64,000 nt of DNA from Chamaecrista fasciculata. Lineage: Eukaryota > Streptophyta > Magnoliopsida > Fabales > Fabaceae. Below, in pieces: positions 11,718-23,500 of the stretch. A program made the translations under genes and the position numbers. The first letter of the stretch is position 1. Every line of letters begins with the position of its first letter. Under the pieces are notes generated by a model. It worked only from the letters and a program-made list of their open reading frames with translations. It did no database searches and was not told the DNA's origin. The stretch lies in contig QANZ01011708.1 in NCBI GenBank assembly GCA_003254925.1, forward strand, positions 62,001 through 126,000, read 5' to 3'.

Positions 11718-12067
11718 TTTTAAACTCCTTATTTCGATATGATACTACTTGAGCCATCTAGAATTGTGTTCAATTAATCAAATACCGCAATTACATATAA
11801 TTTTCATCTTTTTCTTTTTTTTTTTGTGATTTCTTCTCCCTAATTCTAATATTGGAGTCTTCTGGTTATGCTCGTTACAGTAAGCAACTTTTAGATCAAG
11901 AAGACATGGATGTGGTGAATTCACTTGACAAAGAAAAGGGTATCACTCTTGAGGATTTTAAGCTCATCAAGATGCACATGGCAACTTGTAAACTCTCTTT
12001 GAATATTTATTTCTTACTCTCGTTATTATACTTCAGATGGAAACTTTTGTTTTGATCACTATACCCC

Positions 12068-12142
12068 AAAGTCAGAATGGAGAACGGAGTTCTCAGAATC
12101 GTAATCCCTAAATTGATAGATGATAAGAAGAGGAGTCCCAAG
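12068..12142 (+). pseudogene. small heat shock protein (HSP20) C-terminal fragment
   Basis: The plus strand encodes KVRMENGVLRIVIPK followed by LIDDKKRSPK. The MENGVLR(I/V)..PK segment and the lysine-rich tail are the end of the alpha-crystallin domain of plant small heat shock proteins, where the usual form is MENGVLRITVPKLAEEKKR. Nothing upstream encodes the rest of the domain, and downstream the frame turns into a Ser-Pro repeat. It is a gene fragment, captured or left over, and not a working gene. The upstream frame at 11852-12055 is not recognised. Confidence 0.6.
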
Positions 12143-12172
12143 GACGAGATGAGCTCCCATAACGGCGAGATG

Positions 12173-12247
12173 TTGCTATCGCCGTCGCCGTCACCGTTAC
12201 CGTCACCGTCTCCGGCGCCGTCACCGTTACTGTCTCCGGCGCCGGTG
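12173..12247 (+). repeat. CCGTCNCCG-type short tandem repeat (Ser-Pro coding)
   Basis: Imperfect copies of TCGCCGTC, TCACCGTTACCG and TCTCCGGCGCCG. In one frame they read as SPSPSPLPSPSPAPSP. This continues the frame of the HSP20 fragment, but no start, domain or homologue supports a protein. It is GC-rich compared with its surroundings. Confidence 0.6.
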
Positions 12248-12329
12248 AAAGGACGAGATGAAGAGAGAGATAGAGAGAGACACGAGATAGAGAAAAAGGT
12301 TTTTCATGTTTTTTGTGTAAAATAAACTA

Positions 12330-12595
12330 AAACCCCCATGTATTTCTTTTTTCTTACATTTTGGTTCTATTATAGAGAAAAATGTCCTTAATGCAAAAAA
12401 TTTAAACTTTTAGGAGTTAAAAATCAATTTTATCTTTTTTTTTTAACTGAAAAATGGATGGAAACTGTTAGAGGGACCAACTTTGTCAAATTTTGCATAA
12501 CTGGGGGACCAATATGGAACGAAAAATAATTGGGGGACCAATTTGGAACACTGAACATAACTGAGGAACCAATATGATGATATATTTATATTTGA
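12330..12595. repeat. one-sided remnant of a GGGGGACCAATNTGGAAC repeat element
   Basis: Three spaced copies of GGG(G/A)GACCAA(C/T) followed by TTTG or ATGG (about 12472-12575). The matching CCCCCATGTATTTC arm near 12332 is poor. It resembles the foldback elements elsewhere in the window; ends and target duplication are not found. Confidence 0.4.
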
Positions 12596-12669
12596 TGTTA
12601 TTGAAAGTCTCTCAAGATTTTGACTAATAATTATGGGATTGCAAATGCTTGTCATTTTTTTGGGTTGCC

Positions 12670-12850
12670 CAAGCTTCAACCGACAAGGCTAATGATTAGT
12701 TCTTTATAGAGATATGTGTTCCATTTAAAAGTCTGTCACTGACTAATTAGTTTTCATATACGAAAGGAAAATTCGAACCACAAATCTTTGTCGTTTGATT
12801 CAAGATTTGCAATATAATCATATGGCTACCTACATCAAGCATTGGGTTTT
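12670..12850 (-). mobile_element. degenerate tRNA-derived SINE
   Basis: On the minus strand there is a TAGCCATATGATTATA A-box-like stretch, a GTGGTTCGAATTTTCC B box (near 12770), AACTAATTAGTCAGTGA, CTTTTAAATGGAAC and AATCATTAGCCTTGTCGG. The same order of blocks is found in the better preserved SINE at 46351-46531 (GTTCGAATCCC, TTTTTAAATAGGGC, TTAGTCCTTAGCCTATCGGG). Ends are uncertain. Confidence 0.5.
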
Positions 12851-13523
12851 AGGTGACATATTGGTAGGCTAGGGAGAGGCCTCTTAGCAATCAAATGGTC
12901 ATACCGTCATAATCTATTTGTCTAAGGATGGGAGCCCATGAACTTAAACATCTTATAGTCAATTTGAAGTTATAGAATTGGTATTTTTAAAAAATTTTGG
13001 GAGTTATCAATATCTACCTTAATATTATATTTATAACACTTCCACTTAATTAACGAAAAATGTGTCTTATTAAAAGAAAATTGTCGACAAAAAACCCAAC
13101 TAAGAAAAATAATACATTGATTACAATAATACTCAAACATAGTAAAGTGTCTAATTAAAACATAAACTAAGAAAATCTAAATGGACAAAACCTTAGCAAA
13201 GGTACAAATAATAACATGGTGTACTTAGACTCTCCTAATTATTACATCATTAATCAATATTATTAAAATATCACAATTATTAACAATTCAATTTTTAGTA
13301 TGATTTAGTCTTAAATTTGAATTAATATTGTATTTTTTGTCTCTCAATTTATACAAAATTTATTTATTTTTCTTAAATTTAATTCAAAGACTAAATTATT
13401 GACAATTGTAATATTTATGGACTGAATTGTATATTTTAATTATTTTAAGTTATTATGAAAGAGCCGAATACCAAAATGTGATAAATCCACGAGGCCCATA
13501 TAGAATATACAATATACAATATT
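12851..13523. other. AT-rich spacer, no gene seen
   Basis: AT-rich DNA with short A and T runs. No open frame with family features, no RNA gene and no clear repeat ends were found. Confidence 0.6.
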
Positions 13524-13533
13524 GATAGAATTA

Positions 13534-16369
13534 GAGTAAAATAACTTCCCGGTCCTTGATTTTTGCACTCGTTGACAGATAGGTCCTTAAATTTTACCCA
13601 TTGTACTAGTCGGTCCCCGAAATTTGCAAACGCCTAACTAATTGGTCCCTCCGTCATATTGGGGTTACAAAAATGCTGACGTGGCCATAACGGACGCTGA
13701 TGTGTCCCGTTATGCGCTGACGTGTCCCGTTATCGCCACGTCAACACCGTTATATTCCAAAAAAATAAGAAAAAAGCTGTCACGTTATAAAATAGTGACA
13801 CATAAGCATTTCCTCATTACACTTAGAGGTCCCTGACCCATTTTTATCCCATTATTCTCAATTCTCCCTCTTCTTCATCATCTTCATTCATTTTAGTCCC
13901 AATTCCTCAAAATAAAATTGTAAAGTGTCCCAAAACTCTTTCAAACATTGAAATTTAGTCCTTAAAAATATTTAAAACCCCAAACACTAAAACCCCAAAC
14001 CTTAAACCCTAAAAAAAAAGTTTGAGTTCAACAATTAGGTCCTTGACCCATTTTTATTCCATTATTCTCAATTCCCCCTCTTTTTCATCATCTTCATTCA
14101 ATTTAGTCCCAAATCCTCAAAATAAAATTGTAAAGTGTCCCAAAATCTCTTTCAAACATTTCAATTTAGTCCTTAAAAATATTAAAAACCTTAAACCCTA
14201 AACCCCTAAAACTTAAAATTTTTTTTAATCTTAATCTTCATCTTCCCAATTTAATATAAATTCCTAATTTTATTTTAATCCCTAAACCCCCTAATTTTTT
14301 TTAATCATCTTTTTCATCTTCATCAATTAATTTCATCTTGCAAAAAAATTGGAAAAAAAAAGAGCAGCGTCGTCAAATTCAAATTCAACTGAGTTCAGGT
14401 CAAATTTATTCTAAGTTACAAAAAAACTCATCATCATCATCATCATCATCGTCAATAACAATATCATACTCAGATTCTTCCTCATTCTCGCCCTCGTCCT
14501 AGCTGTCCGCCATATACATAGACGAGCCTGTGGGAAGAAGCCATCCGCGTACTCCGCCGTCCACCACCGCTGGCGGCGGCAGCTGCAACCCCTCACCGTC
14601 CTCACTCGGAAGGGACACCCGAAGCTTCATGAGCTCAGAAAGCATCTTCTCACACTCTCTCTAGAATCGAAATCGAAAGAGAGTTAGAGAGCGAAATCGA
14701 GCGAAATCTCCTCCCAAAACCTAGTCAATCATCATCAACATCATCATCCCCAAATCCCCAATTTCAGATCTGTGAAAAGCTGACATGATGGCGAACGATG
14801 ATGGCGGAGACGAGACGAAGAAGATGGGTTCCGATGAGAGAGCAGAAGATGATGGCGGAGACGAAGAAGATGGGTTGCGATGTTGCAGCTGTGATGTTTG
14901 TTTGAATCAGATGATGGCAGAAACCAGACGAAGATGTAGATTGGGAAGATGATGATTAAAATAAAATAAAAAATTAGGGATATACAGATTAAAAAAAATT
15001 AGAGATTTATGTTAAATTGGGGTATTGAAGATGAAGATTAAAAAAAAATTAAGTTTTAGGGGGTTTAGGGATTTAGGGATTTAGGGTTTAGGGTTTTTAA
15101 TATTTTTAAGGACTAAATTGGAATGTTTGAAAGAGTTTTTGGGACATTTTACAATTTTATTTTGAGGATTTGGGACTAAAATGAATGAAGATGATGAAAA
15201 AGAGGGGGAATTGAGAATAATGAAATAAAAATGGGTCAAGGACCTAATTTTTGAACTCAAACTTTTTGTTAGGGTTTAAGGTTGAGGGTTTTAGGGTTTT
15301 GGGTTTAGGGTTTGGAGTTTGGGGTTTTAGGGTTTAGGGTTTTAAATATTTTTAAGGACTAAATTGGAATGTATGAAAGAGTTTTGGGACACTTTACAAT
15401 TTTATTTTGAGGATTTGGGACTAAAATGAATGAAGATGATGAATAAGAGGGGGAATTGAGAATCAATCAATCAATCAATCAATCAATTAATTTAACAAAA
15501 CAATGGTTGATTTTGCATACGTGGCGCATTCTCATTTAGTGTTTAGCTACTGTTTCAAAGCACACACTCATTGAAATGCCAACACCTGTCCCATAATTTC
15601 CCCTCCTCTAACTCCTCGGACAAGATTGGCGGCTACTCGGATGGTAACTCCAACTCCCCTCCTCGGACACCCTCCAGGATTGGCGGATATGTCAGCTCTT
15701 GGGGAAGATCAGCCTGTTATCCCCCTCCAGGATTGGCGGAAGCCCTCCACTCGGATGGTAACTCTGATTCCCCTCCTCGGACTCCTCGGACAAGATTGGC
15801 GGCTACTCGGATGGTAACTCCGACTCCCCTCCTCGGACACAAAACAATGGTTGATTTTGCATACGTGGCGCATTCTCATTTAGTGTTTAGCTACTGTTTC
15901 AAAGCACACACTCATTGAAATGCCAACACCTGTCCCATAATTTCCCCTCCTCGGACACCCTCCAGGATTGGCGGATATGTCAGCTCTTGGGGAAGATCAG
16001 CCTGTTATCCCCCTCCAGGATTGGCAGAAGCCCTCCACTCGGATGGTAACTCCGATTCCTCTCCTCGGACTCCTCGGACAAGATTGGCGGCTACTCGGAT
16101 GGTAACTCTGACTCCCCTCCTCGGACACCCTCCTCCTCGGGTAACTCTGGACTCCTCGGACACCCTCCAGGATTGGCGGATATGTCAGCTCTTGGGGACA
16201 CATCAGCGTCCGTTATGGCCACGTCAGCATTTTTGTAACGCCAATATGACGGAGGGACCAATTAGTTAGGCGTTTGCAAATTTCGGGGATCGGCTAGTAC
16301 AATGGGTAAAATTCAGGGACCTATTTGTCAGCGAGTGCAAAAATCAGGGACCGAGAAGTTATTTTACTA
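13534..16369. mobile_element. Mutator-like foldback element, 2.8 kb, with 10-bp target duplication
   Basis: Ends are GAGTAAAATAACTTC and GAAGTTATTTTACTA. The terminal arms run inward for about 200 bp as inverted copies (ACAGATAGGTCC, CCAATATGACGGAGGGACCA, CTGACGTGGCCATAACGGAC). It is flanked by GATAGAATTA at 13524-13533 and 16370-16379. A second inverted pair lies inside (about 13850-14340 against 15000-15470), with CCCTAAA/TTTAGGG tracts, and a 344-bp tandem duplication fills 15497-16184. No transposase is seen, so it is non-autonomous. A 9-11 bp duplication with long inverted repeats is the hallmark of Mutator-like elements. Confidence 0.8.
15497..16184 (+). repeat. tandem duplication, unit about 344 bp
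   Basis: The block starting AAAACAATGGTTGATTTTGC at 15497 recurs at 15841 with nearly the same content and order: GCATACGTGGCGCATTC, AATGCCAACACCTGTCC, CTCTTGGGGAAGATCAGCC, GATTGGCGGCTACTCGG. Shorter direct repeats (CTCGGATGGTAACTC, CCTCCTCGGAC, CCAGGATTGGCGG) are scattered inside. Some ATG frames exist here but change frame between copies, so they are not genes. Confidence 0.8.
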
Positions 16370-18423
16370 GATAGAATTATGAAAAATACGAGTGTGAAAT
16401 CCCAGAATTTTAGAATAGAGTGTTGGAAGCCCTTCGCGTTTTAGATAGGATATCTACCTAGTTTTAGGCCTGTATTAGGAGTTTTTTTTATTAGAATTTT
16501 TAGAAATTAGTAAATTCAGTAATTTAGAACTTTGATTTCCACATTTGAAATCCCCATATTTTATTTGGTTTGTGGTAAAAATTTGGGAGCAAATAGAATC
16601 AAATTTTTATCTGACCTTTTATTTTGGTACTGCGATAGAAGACCTTCGTGTAAGAGTTGAGAGATACTAGAGATAAAATTTTCAGAAACAAATTACATAT
16701 TTGAAACCTACTTTACGCAACAAAGCTAATGATATAAATTTTGTTAAGAATTTTTATTTCTAAAATTTTAAGTTGTTAGGACTGTTTTGAAAAGATTCAA
16801 GTGATTTTGGGAATTTTCATAAATTCTAGTTTGTAAGAGCTGCATCTGAATATTATTTCGTCCCCCCAAACTTTCAAAAATAGTAAAACAGCCCCAATCA
16901 CCATTTAAATCAACCTACACGATTCCTATACATTCACTTCTCAAAAAAAATTTCTCGCGTCTCTCCCTCCCACCGTCCCTACTGTCACTGCTGCTATTTC
17001 CAGTCGCCATTGCCGTTGTCGTCGTACTCCCCCACCGTTCTGACGCTGCCAGAGACTGCCGACGAACAGCCTCCTGCGGGCCTTCCTCCCTCTTCTTCCT
17101 TAGGTGACGATTTTCCTCCTCTTTTCCTCTATTTTGCATTCCATTTGATGCTTCTTCAAAACTGTAGTTTCCCTTCGAATTTTTGCTACCAAGTGCTGAT
17201 TTATGATGCATCTTAACATTCCAAAACGTTGGTGTGATGGGTAGTTGCAACCTCATAGTTTTAAGGACCCGTTAGGGTTTGGGGTAAACTTGAAATTGGG
17301 ATTTTTGGTCAAAACTCCTTGTTTTCTCAAAATTAATGGTTTGAGTGAGTTCAATGGTTGATTATAATGCGTTCTAATGCATTGGTTTGAATTTAGAATG
17401 ACTACTTTGAAACTTGGTTATATTCTTTAAAGCTTTTAAAGTTGCAATTTGGTCCCTAGGGGCGAATTTGATAACTTTGATGGTTTTGATTAACTAATTG
17501 GAATCTTTTGGAATTATGGAGAGTTTTGAAACAATAATTTTGAATTTGAAATGTTGGAATCAATATATGTAAGTTTAACTTGAAAGGAGGAAGTGAACAA
17601 ATTGTGAGATTGGGTCATGGCATTGACCTTGAAACTTGATTGTGAAATTATATTGAACTTACGGTCTCAAAGCATTGTTAAAGCTCCCAAATTTATACCC
17701 AAGTCTCTTGGTTAGATGCTAGGACCCTTGGTGAGTGTGGCTAAGGGCTAGAATGAGTGTTAGAAGGTGGGTGTCTTGTGATAGTCTATCTTTAGCTTTG
17801 TGAAGAGTTAGACCTTCGGGTCATGTGAAGGTCAATTCTTGAATTGTGTGATTGAATCCTTATTGTTGAATATGTTTATAGATCCGCCTACACTGATCGT
17901 TGGTCGGAAAGCCAAAGGGTGTAATTATCTATCCTTTGTAACCAGGTGAGTGGCTTTCTTATCCTTGTCCCTTGAGGGTTGGTGTGTTATAAATATGCTA
18001 TCCTTGAGCGTGAATGGATTGATTGAATTATTTTAGAAATTGTGCTAGAAATGGGATGTTATTGATTATATGATTTGATTGGGAACCATATGTGTATGCT
18101 TAAGCTCTCCTGTGAAGGGATGAGACAGATGATACGATTAATTACTCACGGTGATGAGTTGAGACAAAAGATTGAATAAATTAAACTGACTGTGTGAGAT
18201 TCATCTGCTGCGGTCGGTAATAGTGTTGATTCTTTCTTGTGATAATGAGCGGTTAAATTATGTGATTGATATCCAATGCATGAGCTTCTTGGTTGAGCTA
18301 CCTTGATGTAAGTATGTAACTTTTATTGTGTGTTTTAGTTGATCATTTGAAATGTAAATTTATGTTGGTATAATAGTTAATTTTTACTCAAAGTGTTGTA
18401 TGTTCTGAGTTGACTAATTTGAG

Positions 18424-18550
18424 CTTGTGCTTGTGCTTGTGTTTGCTCTTGTGCTTGTGCTTGTGCTTGTGCTTGTGCTTGTGCTTGTGCTTGTGCTTGT
18501 GCTTGTGCTTGTGCTTGTGCTTGTGCTTGCGCTTGTGCTTGTGTTTGTGT
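18424..18550 (+). repeat. GCTTGT hexanucleotide microsatellite
   Basis: About 20 nearly perfect copies of GCTTGT in a row, with GTTTGT and GATTGT variants at the right edge up to about 18590. In the minus-strand frame it reads as an Ala-Gln repeat, but there is no gene context. It lies inside the 4-kb solo LTR. Confidence 0.9.
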
Positions 18551-18679
18551 TTGTGATTGTGATTGGGTTTGTGTTTGTGCGTGTGCTTGCTCTCTCATAA
18601 CCCTAATTGTGATATTGATTGAAAATCTTTATTTGGTGTGTGCCTTATTGTTGATTGCTTGTGAAATGAATGAGATAAT

Positions 18680-18850
18680 GCTGTGTGCGCTCCCGATGGG
18701 TGAAAAGCTGTGTGCGGTCCCCACGGGTTAAGATGATACTATGTGCGATCCCGATGGGTAAGAAGCTGTGTGCGGTCCCAATGGGTGAAAAGCTGTGTGC
18801 GGTCCCCACGGGTTGAGAACTTGAGGTGATGCTGTGTGCGGTTCCCTCAT
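18680..18850 (+). repeat. imperfect tandem repeat of CTGTGTGCGGTCCC units
   Basis: Five or six spaced copies of GCTGTGTGCGGTCCC followed by (C/A)A(C/T)GGGT, with AAGATGATACTATGTGCGAT as a diverged member. Unit length is 28-40 bp. Part of the solo LTR. Confidence 0.75.
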
Positions 18851-20406
18851 GATTGGAGGCAGAATTGAAATATCATAATTGTGTGTTACTTGTGATTAGA
18901 TGTGAATTAATTGTTGAATCTTGTTTTGTATTAAGCCTTCACTTGCTTATAAATTTATGGTTGTCATGAATTGGGTGATGTCGAGGCTTTATTTTCTAAT
19001 AAACTGATGATTATTATGAATTGGTTGTGTTGACTCTTCACCCGTTGAGAAATTAATAATTGTGTTATGCTGAATATTGACATTACGGATATTAAATATT
19101 TTATTACTAATGATGGTTAGAATGACATTAGTCAAATGGTTGTGGTGTTGCTGACTACCTTACAGGTAGATATTATTGTGGTAGACGTCGTCTAGTCATT
19201 CCTGGATATATGGGCTTCTTTTGTACGAATCTTGATTTCACTCTTAATTGGTATTTTCAAGAAAGCATTTCGCCCTCCTAGATTACTTTTATTTTAAATG
19301 ACTAACAAGACTATATTTCCAGTATCTAAAAAATATGACTTGAGAGAGATCTATATTTCTCCCGTTAGGACGTTTTTACTTAATTTTTAAATCTCTCATG
19401 AGACTTCTGTTCTCTCATTGGTCTTAAAGAAATTATTTGAAATGTCCTTATGAGTTATAAGTTTTGAGTGATTTAAATACTTTATCTTCCTAAGATTTTG
19501 GTCCTTGAAATAAGTTTTAAAAGATTTTATAATTTGTTTTCCCTCCCCAAACTTTATTTTAGCAAAGTAAAATTTTGTCACCTTCTCTATAAAACTTTAT
19601 CTTCTTCTCAAAAGAAATCTCAAAGTATGTTTCCCTAAAATTCTTGATTTCAAAAGGTTTTCTCAAAGCCATGGTTAATCTTGTATTTTATATTCTTTTA
19701 AAATTTACTAATTTTCTCATAGTTGAGTTGCTCTTGTCTTGTCATTAAGATACATGTTGGAATTGCTGAAAGAAGCTGAATTATTTTAGTTGAACGAGTG
19801 TTACTGTAAATTACTCATTGTTGGTGATTGCTAATTTGGTTGATGACCCTTCTCCCTACGTGGTGGTGCCCAACACCACGACCGAGATGGGTTAGCCGCT
19901 CACTGAGTTTCGACTCACCCCACGTTTAACATTTTTCAGATACATGTGAATATCAAGTGTCAACTTTTGCTATGAAAGGGAGTTATTCAGAAGCCCACGT
20001 CATTGTTCGTGTGGGTATTTATTTCATTGAATAGGACGGTGTTTAAATTCTAGTTCGTCAGCTCCACTAGTACTTAGTGAGGATATTCGGGTATTTAATT
20101 GATATTTTGTATGACTCATTGATGCCATAGTTTTATTTGGCACTGTATCTTTATTTGATATTTTGAGACAGTGTTTGCATTGATAGATGATATTTTGAAT
20201 TGATAGATTGACGGAAATGTGCAAGTGAATGATGAATTACGTATGCCCAAGTATTGTTTAGTATAATTGTATATAAAGTGAATAGTTACGTTGTTATTGT
20301 GTTTTTGATATGGGTTGACAGTGGGTAGGCTTACGGCGTGGGATGGACCCATGTCCGTGCCGGTCACTTGCTCCCACGGAGGGGGTCGTGACAACGAGGG
20401 TTCTTC

Positions 20407-20414
20407 TATAAAGG
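20407..20414 (+). promoter_or_regulatory. probable TATA box of the TFIIE-alpha gene
   Basis: TATAAAGG lies 159 bp before the start codon and 13 bp after the solo LTR end. A transcription start near 20440 would give a 5' UTR of about 130 bp. No other TATA-like sequence lies between the LTR and the ATG. Transcript evidence is lacking. Confidence 0.5.
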
Positions 20415-20572
20415 CCTAAAGAACTAAACTAAGCTAAGTTAAATGTGTGTTGGCTTGGTCTCAGGTCTTTCATCTCCGATTCAGTCTCAGGAAAGAGCAG
20501 AGAGCAAAGGCATGCTGTAGGCGACACCGATTTCACTGAAACCCTTGTTTTCCCTGTTTCCATATCGCTACA

Positions 20573-23500
20573 ATGGTCGATCATTTCAACAAGTATGGTT
20601 TATTCTCCTAATCGAACGGAAATTTTGTTCAGACACTTTTTTTTTTCTGTTCTTCGAGCTCTTCAATTAGATTAAGTAAGGTTTTCGATTTGGTTTCTAC
20701 TTCAAATGTGTTTACGCTTTTCGGTGAATCTGCATAGGCTGGTTAAACTATCGGCGAGGGCCTTCTATGATGATCTAACGAGCAAGGGAGATAATCAGCC
20801 TAAAACGGGTAGGAGTGATAACAGAGGAATCGCTGTAGTAGTGCTCGATGCGCTCACGAGGTTCGGCCTTTGTTGTTACTATTGCTTATATGCTTTTGAC
20901 GTAGCGTCTTCTGTTCTCTGTTGAAAGTGGCACAGCAGAAAGCAGGATGTGATTAAAAAGAAAAACCAAACTCAATAGAATTAAAGGATTTCAACTTCTT
21001 AAGTGAATTTGAAGGATACGGAAACATATTACAGAGAAGAGACAGTGATTTCATGAGCACAATGCTAGTTGAGTTGCTTGGATCAGCGTTTTAAGACGTT
21101 AAATGTCAATTAAAGATCTCTGTATCCGCTGATGTGGAATTGTGTGCTTTATGTGGTGCTGATAAATTGCTAAGGATGTCTGTTGAACTCTTATTGTGTA
21201 GCTGAAGAATATTTTCATTTTCTTCCCCTTCGGTTCATTGTGTTGATCTTTTTTTCTGTCCAGACGACAATGGGTTAGAGAAGAGGACTTGGCGAAGGAC
21301 CTAAAATTGCACACAAAACAACTTCGTCGAACTCTGCGGTTTTTTGAAGAAGAGAAGTTCATTACTCGAGATCATAGGAAAGAGGTAACTTTTTTGCTGA
21401 TTGCAAACATAAGATGCTGAGGCTTTCTGCACTATTACAGCTTTATTTTCCAAGCAGCTAGTCAGCAAATTTAAAGTCCATCATAGTCCAGAAATGTTAA
21501 GTAAGGCCCGTAAATAATATTAATAACATATCCAATGCACACCTCAATTCATAGGACAAAGCACAAGCCCACCAAGCCTTGTGGTGAAATATTAATTTAA
21601 TCATGGAGAATGGGACTACAATGTATATACTCCTATACTACATGATTGGAGACTCTGATAACCTTTTAAAATTCCACCTCATCCCAAAAGATATGCTATT
21701 AAGTGAGGATGATTTTATGAATATATTGGCAAACTTGAGCGATGAATCATGGGTGCTTCTATAATCATGTTTTTATTTACGTCATATCATGTTTGATTTT
21801 CTTATAGACAGCTAAAGGTGCAAAAATGTATAGTGCTGCTGTAGCTGCTACAACTGATGGTCAACACACGAAAGAGGGAGAAGAAAAGGTCAAGCTGCAC
21901 ACACACTCTTATTGTTGTCTAGATTATGCACAGGTCTATCTCTTTCTTCTCTCCTTTTCTTTAGATGTAGCTTTGTCAATGGCATTTGGGAGTCCTATCA
22001 CCTAGGAAAGGGGAAATCAATATTATTTTGATTGTTTCTCTCACAACATTTTAAAACCAGTTGGCCATCAAATCCTAGTGTCTCCATTTTCAGACATTGT
22101 TATGACGAAATTTGTTGTAGATATATGATGTGGTTAGGTATAGACTGCATCGCATGAAGAAGAAGTTGAAAGATGAATTGGAGAACAAGAACACACTTCA
22201 GGAGTATCTATGTCCGAATTGTGGAAAAAGGTTTCGGATGTTCACTGTAATAGCATTATCATATCTTCGATCATACTTATTCATATAAATGTGTATATGT
22301 TCATTAATGTTTGATATTTGTATTATTTTAGATACAATGCTTTGGATGCACTGCGGTTAATATCTTTTGAAGATGAAGACTTTCATTGTGAAAGTTGTAA
22401 TGGAAAACTCGAGGTTGAAAGTGACAAGTTAGCTGTTCAAGAAGCAGGAGATGGAGATGATAATGCTAGAAGACGACGACGTGAGAAGTTAAAGGACATG
22501 CTTCAGAATATGGAGGTAAATAATTTTACTTTGGTGTTTATATCTTTGTTTTGTTTCGTATGATGGACTGCCAAAGAGCATATTGGTGTGGAACGAGAAG
22601 GGGAAATATAGGAAAGAAATAAACTTCCTGCATTTCAAAGATCAATTCAATATGTAAATTACTTACAAGTAGCGATTGCAACATTCTAGACACATTAAAA
22701 GGGAGATAAAGAAAGATATAAGCTTACCTAACCCTAGGTCCAACAAGCAAACATAAAGCTTTTAGTGGATACACTTCATTTCAAGGGGAGTGTTTATTCT
22801 TTATATCAAGTTATCAATTCGTTTCCTTTTTAAAAGGATTTTTCAAATTCCTAGTAAATTCTTAGTTATCCTAATTGCTCCAAATTGCAAATCTTAACTC
22901 TTAAATTGTTACATTATAAATAGTATACTCCCAAAGATTACTAAAAAGAGGGTTTGGAAATAGCAGAGATTGAGATTGTGCCTTCATATGTGCATGTCAT
23001 GTCAAATATCAGAAGTTTTTATTTTGTGGAATTAATACAGGTATATTTAATTCTTTATATGATACCTTTCATCACATGTAATATTATGATATTTTCCAGA
23101 CACTACACCACACGCCACTAGCCTTAACTTATGGGATTTCCTTGCTCTTAAATCCTAATTTAATTTACTTCTAGTGTTTCTTGACTACAGTACTCACTTG
23201 ACCACGGTGAGTTTAATTCAAACTTATTATTTGTTAACTAGCTTCAAACTAGATGCTATTGTTCATCATCACACAGCATGCAATTATTGTCTGAGTTTAC
23301 ATATTTGGAACTGAGTGCAGGTACAACTCAAGCCTTTAATGGACCAACTTAGTCGGGTAAAAGACTTGCCTGTTCCAGAATTTGGCAGTCTTCAAGCATG
23401 GGAAGCCCGAGCTAGAGCTGCTGGGCATGCCGCCAATGGAGATGGCAGTCTTGGTGATTCCAAAATGTCTCAAGGTCTGGGATATGGTGGAACGCCAATG

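Larger units (their letters stand above)
16393..20393. mobile_element. solo LTR, 4.0 kb, with 5-bp target duplication
   Basis: Starts TGTGAAATCCCAG, ends GGGGGTCGTGACA, and is flanked by a perfect ACGAG duplication (16388-16392 and 20394-20398). Length 4,001 bp, with no gag or pol. It contains text seen in long plant gypsy LTRs (CTGATCGTTGGTCGGAAAG, CAGGTGAGTGGC, CCGTGCCGGTCACTTGC), a hexanucleotide repeat and a 30-bp-type tandem repeat. An LTR of this size fits the Del/Tekay group of Ty3/gypsy chromoviruses; that assignment is inference from size and ends. It lies directly upstream of the TFIIE-alpha gene. Confidence 0.8.

Noticed and set aside
11448..11723. 91-codon frame with Arg-rich start
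   Set aside because: It lies inside the gypsy LTR; no homology recognised.
11852..12055. Frame MESSGYARYSKQLLDQEDMD...
   Set aside because: It looks gene-like in composition, but I recognise no family and see no linked exons except the unrelated HSP20 fragment.
15688..16020. Plastid or mitochondrial rRNA gene insertion
   Set aside because: Only about 30 bp match, twice, within a tandem unit; no wider rRNA sequence is present.
18377..18598. Minus-strand frame with a long Ala-Gln repeat
   Set aside because: It is the translation of the GCTTGT microsatellite inside a solo LTR; no domain or gene context.
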